Source: Oscillospiraceae bacterium
GTDB taxonomy: Bacteria > Bacillota > Clostridia > Oscillospirales > Oscillospiraceae
Reading direction: 5' to 3'
Assembly (NCBI GenBank): GCA_024404735.1
Contig: JAKSPP010000001.1
Coordinates: forward strand, 1 to 35,069
Length of the DNA: 35,069 bases
The position numbers and the translations under genes are program-made. Positions 7,933-15,731 of this stretch are shown here, piece after piece; the first letter of the stretch is position 1, and each line of letters opens with the position of its first letter. A model generated the notes under the pieces. That model searched no databases. It had not been told where the DNA came from and worked only from the letters and a program-made list of their open reading frames with translations.

Positions 7933-9171
7933 TTGAAGCATTATGTCATAATCGGAAACGGTATTGCCGCTGTAGGCTGTATCGAAGGCATTCGTAGTAA
8001 GGATGCCGTAAATCCCATTACAGTTGTATCCTCCGAGCCCTTCCCGGCCTACGGCCGTCCTCTTATATCCTACTATCTGGCAGGAAAAACAAATATCAAG
8101 AAGATGATTTACAGGCCCGAGGATTTTTATGAGAGCAACGGCGTTAAGGTTCTTTACGGCAAAAGCGCAAAGAGCTTTGACCCCGCAGCAAAAACCGTTC
8201 TCCTTTCGGACGGTGAAGAGCTTTCCTATTCCGAGCTCCTTATTGCAACAGGCTCCGTTCCCTTTGTTCCCAGATTTCAGGGCATTGAAACCGTAAAAAA
8301 CAAGTCCTGCTTTATGACAATTGAGGACAGCCTTTCTGTTGAAGAGAGCCTTTCTCCCGAGGCTAAGGTCCTTATAATAGGCGCCGGCTTTATCGGTCTA
8401 AAGTGTGCCGAAGGAATAAAGGGCAGGGCAAAGAGCATAATGGTTGCCGACCTTGCAGGACATATTCTTCCCAGCATCCTTGATGATGACAGTGCTCCCT
8501 ATATGGAGAAGATTCTCACTGATAACGAAATCGAGCTTCTTCTGGGCGATACCGCCCTCCGTTTTGACGGCAACAGAGCATATATGCAGAGCGGAAAGGT
8601 AATCGATTTTGATTATCTTGTTCTTGCAGTGGGTGTAAGACCCGCAGCAACACTGTTTTCCGAGGCAGGCGGTGCAATGGGTAAGGGAATAACCATTAAT
8701 GAAAAAGGGGAAACCTCCCTTCCCTCTGTCTATGCTGCCGGTGACTGTACCGAAAGTATGGATATTTCCTGCGGAGAAATCTCCGTAACCGCAAACCTCC
8801 CCTCCGCTTATATGCAGGGCCGCACCGCAGGTGTTAATATGGCAGGCGGAATAGAGTGCTATGACAAGGGAATAAAAATGAATTCCATTGGTTTCTTCGG
8901 CCTCCATGTTATTTCCGCAGGCACAAGGACCGATGAAACCCTTGTATATGAAGCAAAGAGCGATTCTTCCCTTAAGAAGCTCTATGCAAAGGACGGAGTA
9001 CTGACGGGCTATATGCTGGTCGGAGATGTTGAGAGAGCAGGTGTATATACTGCCCTTATCAGAAACAGAACGCCTCTTGATTCCTTTGATTTTGAAAAAA
9101 TGAAGCAAATTCCCTCCCTCGCTCCCTTTGGCAGTGAGGCAAGAAGAAATATGCTCGGAGGTGTGGTGTGA
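7933..9171 (+). CDS. FAD/NAD(P)-dependent oxidoreductase of the glutamate synthase operon
   Basis: The protein has 412 residues from the chosen start and is a pyridine nucleotide-disulfide oxidoreductase. It has an N-terminal FAD dinucleotide fold (YVIIGNGIAAVGCIEG), a central NAD(P) fold (VLIIGAGFIGLKCAEG) and the C-terminal FAD motif VYAAGDCTE. There is no CxxxxC redox disulfide, so it resembles the NADH:rubredoxin/ferredoxin and nitrite reductase FAD class. TTG at 7933 is preferred because GAGGTGA (7921-7927) sits 5 bases upstream and the protein then starts MKHYVIIGNG; a GTG at 7924, overlapping the ferredoxin stop, would add three residues. It probably feeds NAD(P)H electrons to the synthase through the ferredoxin. 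It is not a GltD homologue with fused N-terminal Fe-S clusters. Confidence 0.9.
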   Translation: MKHYVIIGNGIAAVGCIEGIRSKDAVNPITVVSSEPFPAYGRPLISYYLAGKTNIKKMIYRPEDFYESNGVKVLYGKSAKSFDPAAKTVLLSDGEELSYSELLIATGSVPFVPRFQGIETVKNKSCFMTIEDSLSVEESLSPEAKVLIIGAGFIGLKCAEGIKGRAKSIMVADLAGHILPSILDDDSAPYMEKILTDNEIELLLGDTALRFDGNRAYMQSGKVIDFDYLVLAVGVRPAATLFSEAGGAMGKGITINEKGETSLPSVYAAGDCTESMDISCGEISVTANLPSAYMQGRTAGVNMAGGIECYDKGIKMNSIGFFGLHVISAGTRTDETLVYEAKSDSSLKKLYAKDGVLTGYMLVGDVERAGVYTALIRNRTPLDSFDFEKMKQIPSLAPFGSEARRNMLGGVV

Positions 9172-9893
9172 TGCTGCGTGATGCTAAGTGTATGGATTAT
9201 TCAAGGCTTAATGCCATTGTAAGAGAAGCCGGCGAAGACGTTGTGCTTAAAAATGTCTGCGGCCAGCGCTTCATAGGTGCAGGACTTTCGGGAAGAAAAA
9301 TCGAAATTGACGGGGTCCCCGGCAATGCACTTGGCGCTTATCTTAACGGTGCGGAGATAACCGTTAACGGCAATGCACAGGATGCCGTGGGCGATACAAT
9401 GAATGACGGCGAAATCGTAATAAACGGAAGCATCGGCGATGCCGCAGGCTACGCAATGAGAGGCGGCGCCATGTACGTCAGAGGCGGCGCAGGCTACAGG
9501 GCCGGCATTCATATGAAGGAGTATAAGGAGAAGGTTCCCGCTCTTATCATAGGTGGCTGTGCGGGCAGCTTTCTCGGCGAGTATCAGGCAGGCGGTATTA
9601 TTGCCGTACTCGGTCTTGATAAAAAGGATGACACTCCTCTTATCGGCAACTTCCCCTGCACGGGAATGCACGGCGGAAAGCTTTATTTAAGAGGAAGCAT
9701 CGAAGGACTGCATTTTCCCAATCAGGTTAATGTAAAGAAGGCAGATGCAGAGGATATGGAAAAGCTTCTCCCTTATCTTTCGCGCTTTGCCTCTGTTTTC
9801 GGCATTTCTCTTGATAGTCTTAAGAATGATGAATATACCGTTGTAACTCCCGATAACGCAAACCCCTATAAGCAGCTTTATGCCGCAAACTGA
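9171..9893 (+). CDS. Glutamate synthase GXGXG-domain subunit (GltB domain 3)
   Basis: The protein has 240 residues and is the right-handed beta-helix domain found at the C-terminus of full-length GltB and in FwdC. It shows repeated G-x-x-x-G turns, for example VPGNALGAYLNGAEITVNG, DAVGDTMNDGEIVING, DAAGYAMRGGAMYVRG and GSFLGEYQAGG. The domain is structural, holding the ammonia tunnel and domain contacts, and is not catalytic. The ATG at 9171 overlaps the TGA of the previous gene and lies 6 bases after GGAGGTG; the GTG at 9168 is too close to that site. It is the last gene of the operon, followed by a strong terminator. Confidence 0.92.
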   Translation: MLRDAKCMDYSRLNAIVREAGEDVVLKNVCGQRFIGAGLSGRKIEIDGVPGNALGAYLNGAEITVNGNAQDAVGDTMNDGEIVINGSIGDAAGYAMRGGAMYVRGGAGYRAGIHMKEYKEKVPALIIGGCAGSFLGEYQAGGIIAVLGLDKKDDTPLIGNFPCTGMHGGKLYLRGSIEGLHFPNQVNVKKADAEDMEKLLPYLSRFASVFGISLDSLKNDEYTVVTPDNANPYKQLYAAN

Positions 9894-9913
9894 AACAGCT
9901 ATAAAATTATAAG

Positions 9914-9957
9914 AAAAATGACGGGTCTTATTCCGAATAAGGCCCGTCATTTATTAT
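9914..9957. terminator. Bidirectional terminator between the glutamate synthase operon and ridA
   Basis: A 17-position stem (9916-9932 with 9936-9952, one mismatch or G-U) has a 3-base loop. The minus strand ends in a good U-run (TTTTTCTTATAATTTT) and the plus strand in TTTATTAT. It separates two convergent genes and can serve both. Confidence 0.85.
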
Positions 9958-9971
9958 CTGAGTTATAATTA

Positions 9972-10349
9972 TTACTCGGCTGCTATTGCCTCAATCTCAA
10001 CAAGAGCACCCTTGGGAAGGGCTGCAACCTCAACTGCGGCTCTTGCGGGGCAGTCACCGCAGAAGTACTCTGCATAAACCTCGTTCATTGCGGCAAAATC
10101 GCCCATATTCTTAAGAAATACGGTTGTTTTGCATACGTTCTCAAGACCGAGGCCTGCCTCTTCAAGAACAGCCTTAACATTCATAATGGACTGCTTTGTC
10201 TGAGCTTTTATGTCCTCTCCTGCAAAGGCACCGGTTGCGGGGTCAATGGGAATCTGGCCGGAAACGAAAACAAAACCGTTTGCGGCTATGCCCTGTGAAT
10301 AGGGGCCGATTGCCCCGGGTGCTTTTTCTGTCGCAATAATCTTTTTCAT
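9972..10349 (-). CDS. ridA: RidA/YjgF enamine/imine deaminase
   Basis: The protein has 125 residues, the usual length for the family. Conserved segments are GPYSQGI near the N-terminus, [10 protein letters not shown], and the active-site arginine region [24 protein letters not shown]. RidA hydrolyses reactive enamine/imine intermediates such as 2-aminoacrylate made by PLP enzymes, protecting amino-acid metabolism. Two ATGs are possible: the one at 10349 is 8 bases after GAGAGG, whereas the one at 10355 is only 2 bases away, so 10349 is chosen. The gene is monocistronic, with its own promoter and a terminator shared with the convergent operon. Confidence 0.93.
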   Translation of the reverse strand: MKKIIATEKAPGAIGPYSQGIAANGFVFVSGQIPIDPATGAFAGEDIKAQTKQSIMNVKAVLEEAGLGLENVCKTTVFLKNMGDFAAMNEVYAEYFCGDCPARAAVEVAALPKGALVEIEAIAAE

Positions 10350-10390
10350 ATTCATAACCTCTCGTAATTACAAAATTGGATTATGGAAGA

Positions 10391-10419
10391 ATAATAAACC
10401 CAAAAGGAACAATAGTCAA
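10391..10419 (-). promoter_or_regulatory. Sigma-A promoter of ridA
   Basis: On the minus strand TTGACT (10419-10414), a 17-base spacer and TATTAT (10396-10391) lie about 45 bases before the start codon. The promoter directly follows the terminator hairpin of the opp operon. Confidence 0.75.
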
Positions 10420-10425
10420 TAATGT

Positions 10426-10467
10426 AAATGCACTCCGATTACGGCTTTCGCCCATCGGAGTGCATTT
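10426..10467 (-). terminator. Terminator hairpin of the opp operon
   Basis: A perfect 14-bp inverted repeat (10426-10439 with 10454-10467) encloses an inner GGC-GAAA-GCC tetraloop on the leftward transcript. The following U-run is weak (UUUACAUUAUUG), so it may act partly as a 3'-end barrier. It lies 8 bases past the last gene of the operon. Confidence 0.7.
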
Positions 10468-10474
10468 ATATTTA

Positions 10475-10735
10475 TCATGTTAAAAGACATATTGCAGCGA
10501 TGACAAGACCGATGCCGACTATAAAAACAAGTCCTATAAGCATTGCCGCAGCCATTGCGCCCAGCATGGCTCCTCTCTGTCCCTCCGGGCTTATTTCAAA
10601 GCCCTTTCTATCCTCGCTTTTCCCCGGAAATATTTTCCTTCGGCCGGTTTCGGGAGAACGGGCTTCGGGTGAGGAGAACATACTCATATCCGCAATGCTG
10701 TGTCCGTCATCATCGTCGTATTTTTTTCGTGCCAT
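10475..10735 (-). CDS. Small membrane protein of unknown function at the 3' end of the opp operon
   Basis: The reading frame encodes 86 residues. It starts MARKKYDDDDG with a charged N-terminal half, rich in Asp early and in Arg/Lys/Glu around residues 25-50, and ends in a long hydrophobic segment (about residues 54-86, AMLGAMAAAMLIGLVFIVGIGLVIAAIC) that could be one long helix or a tight hairpin. The ATG lies only 4 bases after the oppF stop, with no clear ribosome binding site, so translation is probably coupled to oppF. A terminator follows directly. No family is recognised. A cytoplasmic N-terminus with a membrane anchor suggests a small accessory of the transporter; this is inference. 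Confidence 0.65.
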   Translation of the reverse strand: MARKKYDDDDGHSIADMSMFSSPEARSPETGRRKIFPGKSEDRKGFEISPEGQRGAMLGAMAAAMLIGLVFIVGIGLVIAAICLLT

Positions 10736-10739
10736 GGCT

Positions 10740-11756
10740 TTATTTATCGTAAAGATGGCATACAACGTAATGTCCGGGCTCAACCTCTCTCTGTACGGGA
10801 GCCTCCTGCTTGCAGCGCTCTGTGCATCTTGCACAGCGTGTGTGGAACTTGCAGCCCTTGGGGGGATTTGCGGGGGAGGGGATGGAGCCCTCAAGGACAA
10901 TTCTGTTCATCTTTGCAGTGGGGTCGGGTACGGGAATGGCGGAGAAAAGAGCCTCTGTGTAGGGGTGAAGAGGATTATTGAAGATATCCTCGGTTGCGCC
11001 GTACTCAACAAGATTTCCAAGATACATAACGCCGACGGTATCGGAGATATGCTCAACAACGGAAAGGTCGTGGGAGATGAAGAGGTAGGTGAGGCTGTGC
11101 TTCTCCTTAAGTTCGTTGAGGAGGTTAATAATCTGTGCCTGAATGGAAACATCCAGTGCGGAAACAGGCTCGTCACATACGATGAATTCGGGATTAAGGG
11201 CAAGGGCTCTTGCAATGCAGATTCTCTGTCTCTGTCCGCCGGAGAACTCGTGGGGATAACGGTTTTTGTGGAAGGACTGCAGTCCGCAGTTGTCCATAAC
11301 CTCGTCAATATAGTCATTGTACTCGTTTGCGGGTACGATGTTATGTTCTCTTACAGCCTCGCCGATGATTTCGCCGACATGAAGTCTGGGTGAAAGGGAG
11401 GAGAAGGGGTCCTGGAAAATAATCTGCATTTTGGGGCGCAGGGCTCTCATTTCCTTTGCAGAGAGGTCATAAACATCTTTTCCGTTAAAGAGAACCTGAC
11501 CGCTTGTTTTCTCGCCTGCAAGGCGGAGAATGGTTCTTCCTGTGGTGGTCTTGCCGCAGCCGGATTCACCAACAAGGCCCATTGTTGTTCCACGCTTCAG
11601 GTTGAAGGTAACTCCGTCAACGGCCTTGACATGTCCGACGGTCTTTCCGAAAAAGCCACCCTTAATGGGGAAATACTTCTTCAGGGAATTTACCTGAAGA
11701 ACATACTGAGGGTCATAGCTTACGGGAGTGAAATCGTCCTTGATTACTTCGCTCAT
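10740..11756 (-). CDS. oppF: Oligopeptide ABC transporter ATPase OppF
   Basis: The protein has 338 residues with a complete ABC ATPase: Walker A GESGCGKT, signature FSGGQRQR, Walker B/D-loop [12 protein letters not shown] and switch histidine in [10 protein letters not shown]-terminal oligopeptide-transporter tail carries the Cys motif [14 protein letters not shown], typical of OppF/DppF and often binding a metal cluster. It powers peptide import together with OppD. It starts 2 bases after the oppD stop, with its ribosome binding site inside the oppD 3' end, so the two are translated together. A small membrane protein gene follows. Confidence 0.96.
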   Translation of the reverse strand: MSEVIKDDFTPVSYDPQYVLQVNSLKKYFPIKGGFFGKTVGHVKAVDGVTFNLKRGTTMGLVGESGCGKTTTGRTILRLAGEKTSGQVLFNGKDVYDLSAKEMRALRPKMQIIFQDPFSSLSPRLHVGEIIGEAVREHNIVPANEYNDYIDEVMDNCGLQSFHKNRYPHEFSGGQRQRICIARALALNPEFIVCDEPVSALDVSIQAQIINLLNELKEKHSLTYLFISHDLSVVEHISDTVGVMYLGNLVEYGATEDIFNNPLHPYTEALFSAIPVPDPTAKMNRIVLEGSIPSPANPPKGCKFHTRCARCTERCKQEAPVQREVEPGHYVVCHLYDK

Positions 11757-11758
11757 TT

Positions 11759-12910
11759 TTACTTGCCCTCCTTCTCATCATAGTAGCGGTAGCAGGAAAC
11801 ATAGTGGGTATCCGAAAGCTTTATCATGCCGGGGTACTCACCGCTGCACCGGGAAACGCACATTTCGCAGCGGTCCTTGAAATAGCAGTAGTCGGGCATG
11901 TTAACGGGATTGGGAACCTTTCCGGGAATGGAGTAAAGCTTTTCGGCTTTCTTTCCGACAACAGGCTTTGATGCCATAAGTCCTATTGTGTAGGGATGTG
12001 AGGGATGTGCGAAAATCTCAAGGGCGGTGCCCTTTTCGACAACTCTTCCCGCATACATTACAACGACATAATCTGCCATCTCGGCAATAACGCCGAGGTC
12101 ATGGGTAATGAACATAATGGAGGAGTTAATCTTATCCTTCAGATTTCTGAGAAGGTCGAGAATCTGTGCCTGAATTGTAACGTCAAGGGCTGTGGTGGGC
12201 TCGTCTGCAATAATGATTTTGGGGCTGCATGCAAGGGCCATTGCAATCATAACACGCTGGCGCATACCGCCGGAAAGCTCGTGGGGGTACATTTTGTACA
12301 CACCCTCGGAGTTTGCAATGCCGACCATTTCAAGAAGCTCTATTGTACGCTCCTTTATGCTTTCATCGCTCTTGCCCTCGTCATCGTGAAGGGCAATAAC
12401 CTCGTTAATCTGCTCGCCGATGCGGAAAACAGGATTAAGTGCGGTCATAGGCTCCTGGAAAATCATGGAGATGAAATTTCCGCGGAGCTTCTGCATAACC
12501 TTTTCGGGAGTCTTTGTTATATCGTAGGCCTTGCCGTTGCCCAGATTAAGGCGAATGGAGCCGGATACAATCTGACCCTGAGGACGCTGAAGAAGCTGCA
12601 TAAGAGAAAGGGAGGTAACCGATTTGCCGCAGCCGGACTCACCGACAACGCCTACGGTCTTTCCCAGAGGAACGTCAAAGGAAATTCCGTCAACGGAGTG
12701 AACGGTTCCCACATCCGTAAAGAAGTAAGTGTGAAGGTCCTCAAACTCAACTGCGTTACCGGGGTCCTTCATTGTGGTAAGGTATTCGGATTCGGGGACA
12801 TTTTTGCGCTTGCGCTTTTTCTCAAGCTCGTTTGTGGTTTTGCGGTTCTGTCTTGAGATTCTTCTTGTCTCCGCTGCGGAGAGATAACCGTCATTATTCT
12901 TTTTTGCCAT
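11759..12910 (-). CDS. oppD: Oligopeptide ABC transporter ATPase OppD
   Basis: The protein has 383 residues. A basic N-terminal extension of about 45 residues precedes the ATPase domain, which has Walker A GESGCGKS, signature LSGGMRQR, Walker [10 protein letters not shown] and ITHDLG. The C-terminal tail has [14 protein letters not shown], the OppD/DppD cysteine motif. It pairs with OppF as the heterodimeric motor of the importer. The ATG follows AAAGGAGAG, and the gene lies 19 bases after oppC. The N-terminal extension, rich in Lys and Arg, is longer than in the E. coli protein (337 residues); its role is unknown. Confidence 0.96.
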   Translation of the reverse strand: MAKKNNDGYLSAAETRRISRQNRKTTNELEKKRKRKNVPESEYLTTMKDPGNAVEFEDLHTYFFTDVGTVHSVDGISFDVPLGKTVGVVGESGCGKSVTSLSLMQLLQRPQGQIVSGSIRLNLGNGKAYDITKTPEKVMQKLRGNFISMIFQEPMTALNPVFRIGEQINEVIALHDDEGKSDESIKERTIELLEMVGIANSEGVYKMYPHELSGGMRQRVMIAMALACSPKIIIADEPTTALDVTIQAQILDLLRNLKDKINSSIMFITHDLGVIAEMADYVVVMYAGRVVEKGTALEIFAHPSHPYTIGLMASKPVVGKKAEKLYSIPGKVPNPVNMPDYCYFKDRCEMCVSRCSGEYPGMIKLSDTHYVSCYRYYDEKEGK

Positions 12911-12929
12911 AATGCTTACTCTCCTTTCA

Positions 12930-14492
12930 TCAGCGCTTCATCTTGGGGTCGAAGGCATCGCGGAGACCGTCGCCGACAAGGTTGAAGGCGAGAACGGTTG
13001 CAAGAAGGAGAACGCCTGCGGGAATCCAGATGAACCAGTATGTTGTAAGAACAAAGGTGTTGTTAACGTCATTTATTATGTTACCCCAGGATGCGAAGGG
13101 GAACTTGATTCCGAGACCGAGGAAGCTGAGGGTTGCCTCGGTGATGATTGTTCCGCCGACACCCATGGTGAAGGAAACAATAAGCTGAGGAATAACATTG
13201 GGAACAAGATGCTTGAAAATTCGGGAGCTTACCTTAAGACCGGAGGACTCCGTTGCCGTCATAAACTCCTGCTCACGGAGGGAGAGAATCTGACCTCTGA
13301 CCATTCTCGCAATTCCAGGCCAGCCGAGGATTCCGAGGATGAGCATAAGGTAAATCATTCTGATTTTCGGGTCAACTCTCATTGCATCCATGGCAGCGCC
13401 GAGAATGATGATGATAGGTGTGGAGGGTATGCAGTAGAAAATATCGACTATTCTCATTACGAGGTTGTCAACCCATTTTCCGAAGTAGCCTGCAATACCG
13501 CCGAGGATAACACCGATAAGAGTTGCAATAACTTCGACGATAAATCCGATAAGAAGTGAAACTCTTCCGCCGTACATAAGACGGGTAAGCATATCCATTC
13601 CGTTTCGGTCGGTTCCCAGCCAGTGGGCCTTGCTGGGAGAAGCATAGGTATCGTAAATACGGGATTCTGTCTGCTGCTTTACTGACCAGTTCTTGGTTGC
13701 GGGGTTATAGGAAACGGTGTATTCATGCTGTACGCCGTCGGTATCCGTGAAGTAAAAATCATCGTTGCCCGCATCAAGGGACTCTGCCAGCTCCTCCTTG
13801 AAGGCACGGGTAATAAATACGTCGGCCATTACGCTGCTGACGACATAACGGCTTATATAAGCAATTTCGTTATCGCCCTCGAAAACAACTCCGCCGTCGG
13901 AAATTGTGTACTGCTTTCCGTCGGCCTCGAAGCTGTCCGCTCCTGTGGAGTGAGCCTTAAGTGCGTTGTACTTGAGGGAGAAGGGAATATCCGCACCCTC
14001 AATACTTGAGGAGACGATATCCTTGTATGCAATGCCTATCATTGTTCCGTCCTCAAGAGATACGGAATAAAAATCCTCGCCCTCTGTTGTAATGCTGTAG
14101 TCAACCTTCTTGAAGCTGAAGGTGTCCTTGCCCTTCTGAAGGGCCATTACAAGCTGAGCCTGAATGACGGTGTCGAAGCTCTGCCCGTCTGCTACTGCAT
14201 AACGGAGCTCCTCGTTCTTTACAACACCGGCATATTCCTTGTTAAGGTACTCGTAGCGGTAGAAAAGCTGATTCTCTTTATAGGGGGAGATAAGTCCTCC
14301 GATAAAGGAGAAGACGAACATAAAAACGAGAATTACAAGGCCGACAAGGGCTATTCTGTTTCTGAAGAAACGCTTGGCAACAAGTGCGCCGGGAGAAAGG
14401 GTCTTAACACGGCGGTCATCGTTAAGGGAAAGCTCCTCGTTTTCAGCCTCTGCAGAGGTGTTTTCTCTGATTTCATTTGAATTATTGCTCAT
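12930..14492 (-). CDS. oppC: Oligopeptide ABC transporter permease OppC with a large extracytoplasmic insertion
   Basis: The protein has 520 residues; ordinary OppC is about 300. A cytoplasmic N-terminus (1-46) and helix 1 (about 47-69) are followed by an extra soluble segment of about 210 residues (about 72-283) lying outside the membrane. The standard permease domain then begins at SPSKAHWLGTDRNGMDML. The coupling (EAA) loop MTATESSGLKVSSRIFKHLVPN is intact, so the permease should be functional. The insertion is mostly beta-strand-like and hydrophilic, with repeated short motifs around YTISDG/HEYTVS. It lies between oppB and oppD. Comparably long OppC proteins occur in Clostridia, from general knowledge, but the role of the insert is not established. 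Confidence 0.93.
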   Translation of the reverse strand: MSNNSNEIRENTSAEAENEELSLNDDRRVKTLSPGALVAKRFFRNRIALVGLVILVFMFVFSFIGGLISPYKENQLFYRYEYLNKEYAGVVKNEELRYAVADGQSFDTVIQAQLVMALQKGKDTFSFKKVDYSITTEGEDFYSVSLEDGTMIGIAYKDIVSSSIEGADIPFSLKYNALKAHSTGADSFEADGKQYTISDGGVVFEGDNEIAYISRYVVSSVMADVFITRAFKEELAESLDAGNDDFYFTDTDGVQHEYTVSYNPATKNWSVKQQTESRIYDTYASPSKAHWLGTDRNGMDMLTRLMYGGRVSLLIGFIVEVIATLIGVILGGIAGYFGKWVDNLVMRIVDIFYCIPSTPIIIILGAAMDAMRVDPKIRMIYLMLILGILGWPGIARMVRGQILSLREQEFMTATESSGLKVSSRIFKHLVPNVIPQLIVSFTMGVGGTIITEATLSFLGLGIKFPFASWGNIINDVNNTFVLTTYWFIWIPAGVLLLATVLAFNLVGDGLRDAFDPKMKR

Positions 14493-14510
14493 TGTTACGT
14501 CCCCCGTTCC

Positions 14511-15497
14511 TCAGGAAATACGTACGCGGGGGTCAACCACAGCGTACAGAATATCGGAAATAAGATTTCCGGCAAGAGTCAGAATGGACAGGAAGGTTAG
14601 ATAGAACATGGAGAAGGGAATATCTCCGCCGACCATTGCGTGATAGGAGGTAAAGCCTATTCCGGGGATGGAGAAGAGGGTCTCCGTGATAAGAGCTCCG
14701 GAGAAAAGTCCGGGAAGAGAACCGCCGATAATAGTAACAAGAGGAATAAGAGTGTTGCGGAATGCGTGATGATAAATGACCTTTCCCTCGGGCAGACCCT
14801 TTGCTCTTGCGGTGCGGATGTAATCGGAGTTCAGAACCTCCAGCATATTGGTTCTTGTGTAACGCATAAGAGAGCCGATGGAAAGAACAACAAGAACAAT
14901 AATGGGCATAACAAGATGGTTTGCCTTGTCAAGGAACTGTCCCCAGGGGGAGAGCTGGTCATGGATTCTTCCGACGAGGCCGAAAAGGTCAAACCAGCCA
15001 AGCTTAACCGCAAAAACAAGCTTCATAAGAGAGGCAAAGAAGAATGTAGGAAGGGATATACCGGCCAGTGCAACAACAGTAATGGTGTAGTCTGTTCTTG
15101 AGTACTGCTTTGTGGCGGCAAGAACTCCGAGAGGAATTGCGATTGCCAGCTCAAAGAACATGGAAACCGCGCCCATAACGAAGCTGAGCCATACGGTATC
15201 GTTAAACTTTTCAATAACGGGAACAGTGTAATACCAGCTGTCTCCAAACTCGCCTTGGAGCATCTGCCCCCACCACGAGATAAAGCCGGGAATAATTCCT
15301 TTGTCCATATTATACATAGCCTCAAGCTGGGTCATCCACTCCTCGAAGCTTTTGGAGCCGGGCTGCATGGATTTTTGCCTTGCTATGTTTTCGATGTAGG
15401 ATGTTGGCAGGCAGCGCATAACTGCATAAATTATGAGCGTCACAAAAAACAGGATGACGATACTCAAAAGTATGCGCTTAATGATGAATTTGGTCAC
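14511..15497 (-). CDS. oppB: Oligopeptide ABC transporter permease OppB
   Basis: The protein has 328 residues with six predicted helices and the coupling loop DYIRTARAKGLPEGKVIYHHAFRN, typical of OppB/DppB. It forms the membrane pore with OppC. GTG at 15497 is chosen: GGAGGAG lies 9 bases upstream and the product starts MTKFIIKRILLSIVILFF, a standard OppB N-terminus. A longer reading from TTG at 15515 would place the start codon against that ribosome binding site. A structured gap of 234 bases separates it from oppA. Confidence 0.93.
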   Translation of the reverse strand: MTKFIIKRILLSIVILFFVTLIIYAVMRCLPTSYIENIARQKSMQPGSKSFEEWMTQLEAMYNMDKGIIPGFISWWGQMLQGEFGDSWYYTVPVIEKFNDTVWLSFVMGAVSMFFELAIAIPLGVLAATKQYSRTDYTITVVALAGISLPTFFFASLMKLVFAVKLGWFDLFGLVGRIHDQLSPWGQFLDKANHLVMPIIVLVVLSIGSLMRYTRTNMLEVLNSDYIRTARAKGLPEGKVIYHHAFRNTLIPLVTIIGGSLPGLFSGALITETLFSIPGIGFTSYHAMVGGDIPFSMFYLTFLSILTLAGNLISDILYAVVDPRVRIS

Positions 15498-15559
15498 GGA
15501 TACTGTCTCCTCCAATCCGATATTGTTGTAAATGCCTGGGGGAAAATTTTGTCGCCGCA

Positions 15560-15689
15560 GAAAATAAGCCTCTGCGCACGAAGCAGCGTCTTTGCCCTTC
15601 GTGGGAATTCCCTTGAACTTGCGGTAAAGGCGCTGCTTCGTATGCAGCGGTATTATCCCGCAGCCCCGGAGGGCTTTGGGATAATACCG
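15560..15689. repeat. Tandem inverted-repeat element between oppA and oppB
   Basis: Two large hairpins fill this gap. One pairs 15648-15659 with 15678-15689 (12 bp perfect), with an inner AGCCC/GGGCT stem. The other pairs about 15578-15596 with 15623-15641 (19 positions); read as + strand RNA its two non-Watson-Crick pairs are G-U, but read as leftward mRNA they are A-C mismatches. Alternative stems exist, including CGCAGA/TCTGCG near 15560-15576 and CGCTGC/GCAGCG at 15631-15649. There is no convincing U-run, so it is not a simple terminator. It may set the OppA:permease ratio by mRNA processing, or be a repeat family or small RNA. Confidence 0.6.
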
Positions 15690-15731
15690 TTAAAAATTAC
15701 GGTAAACTGAATAATCTCTTAAACCGTGAGA

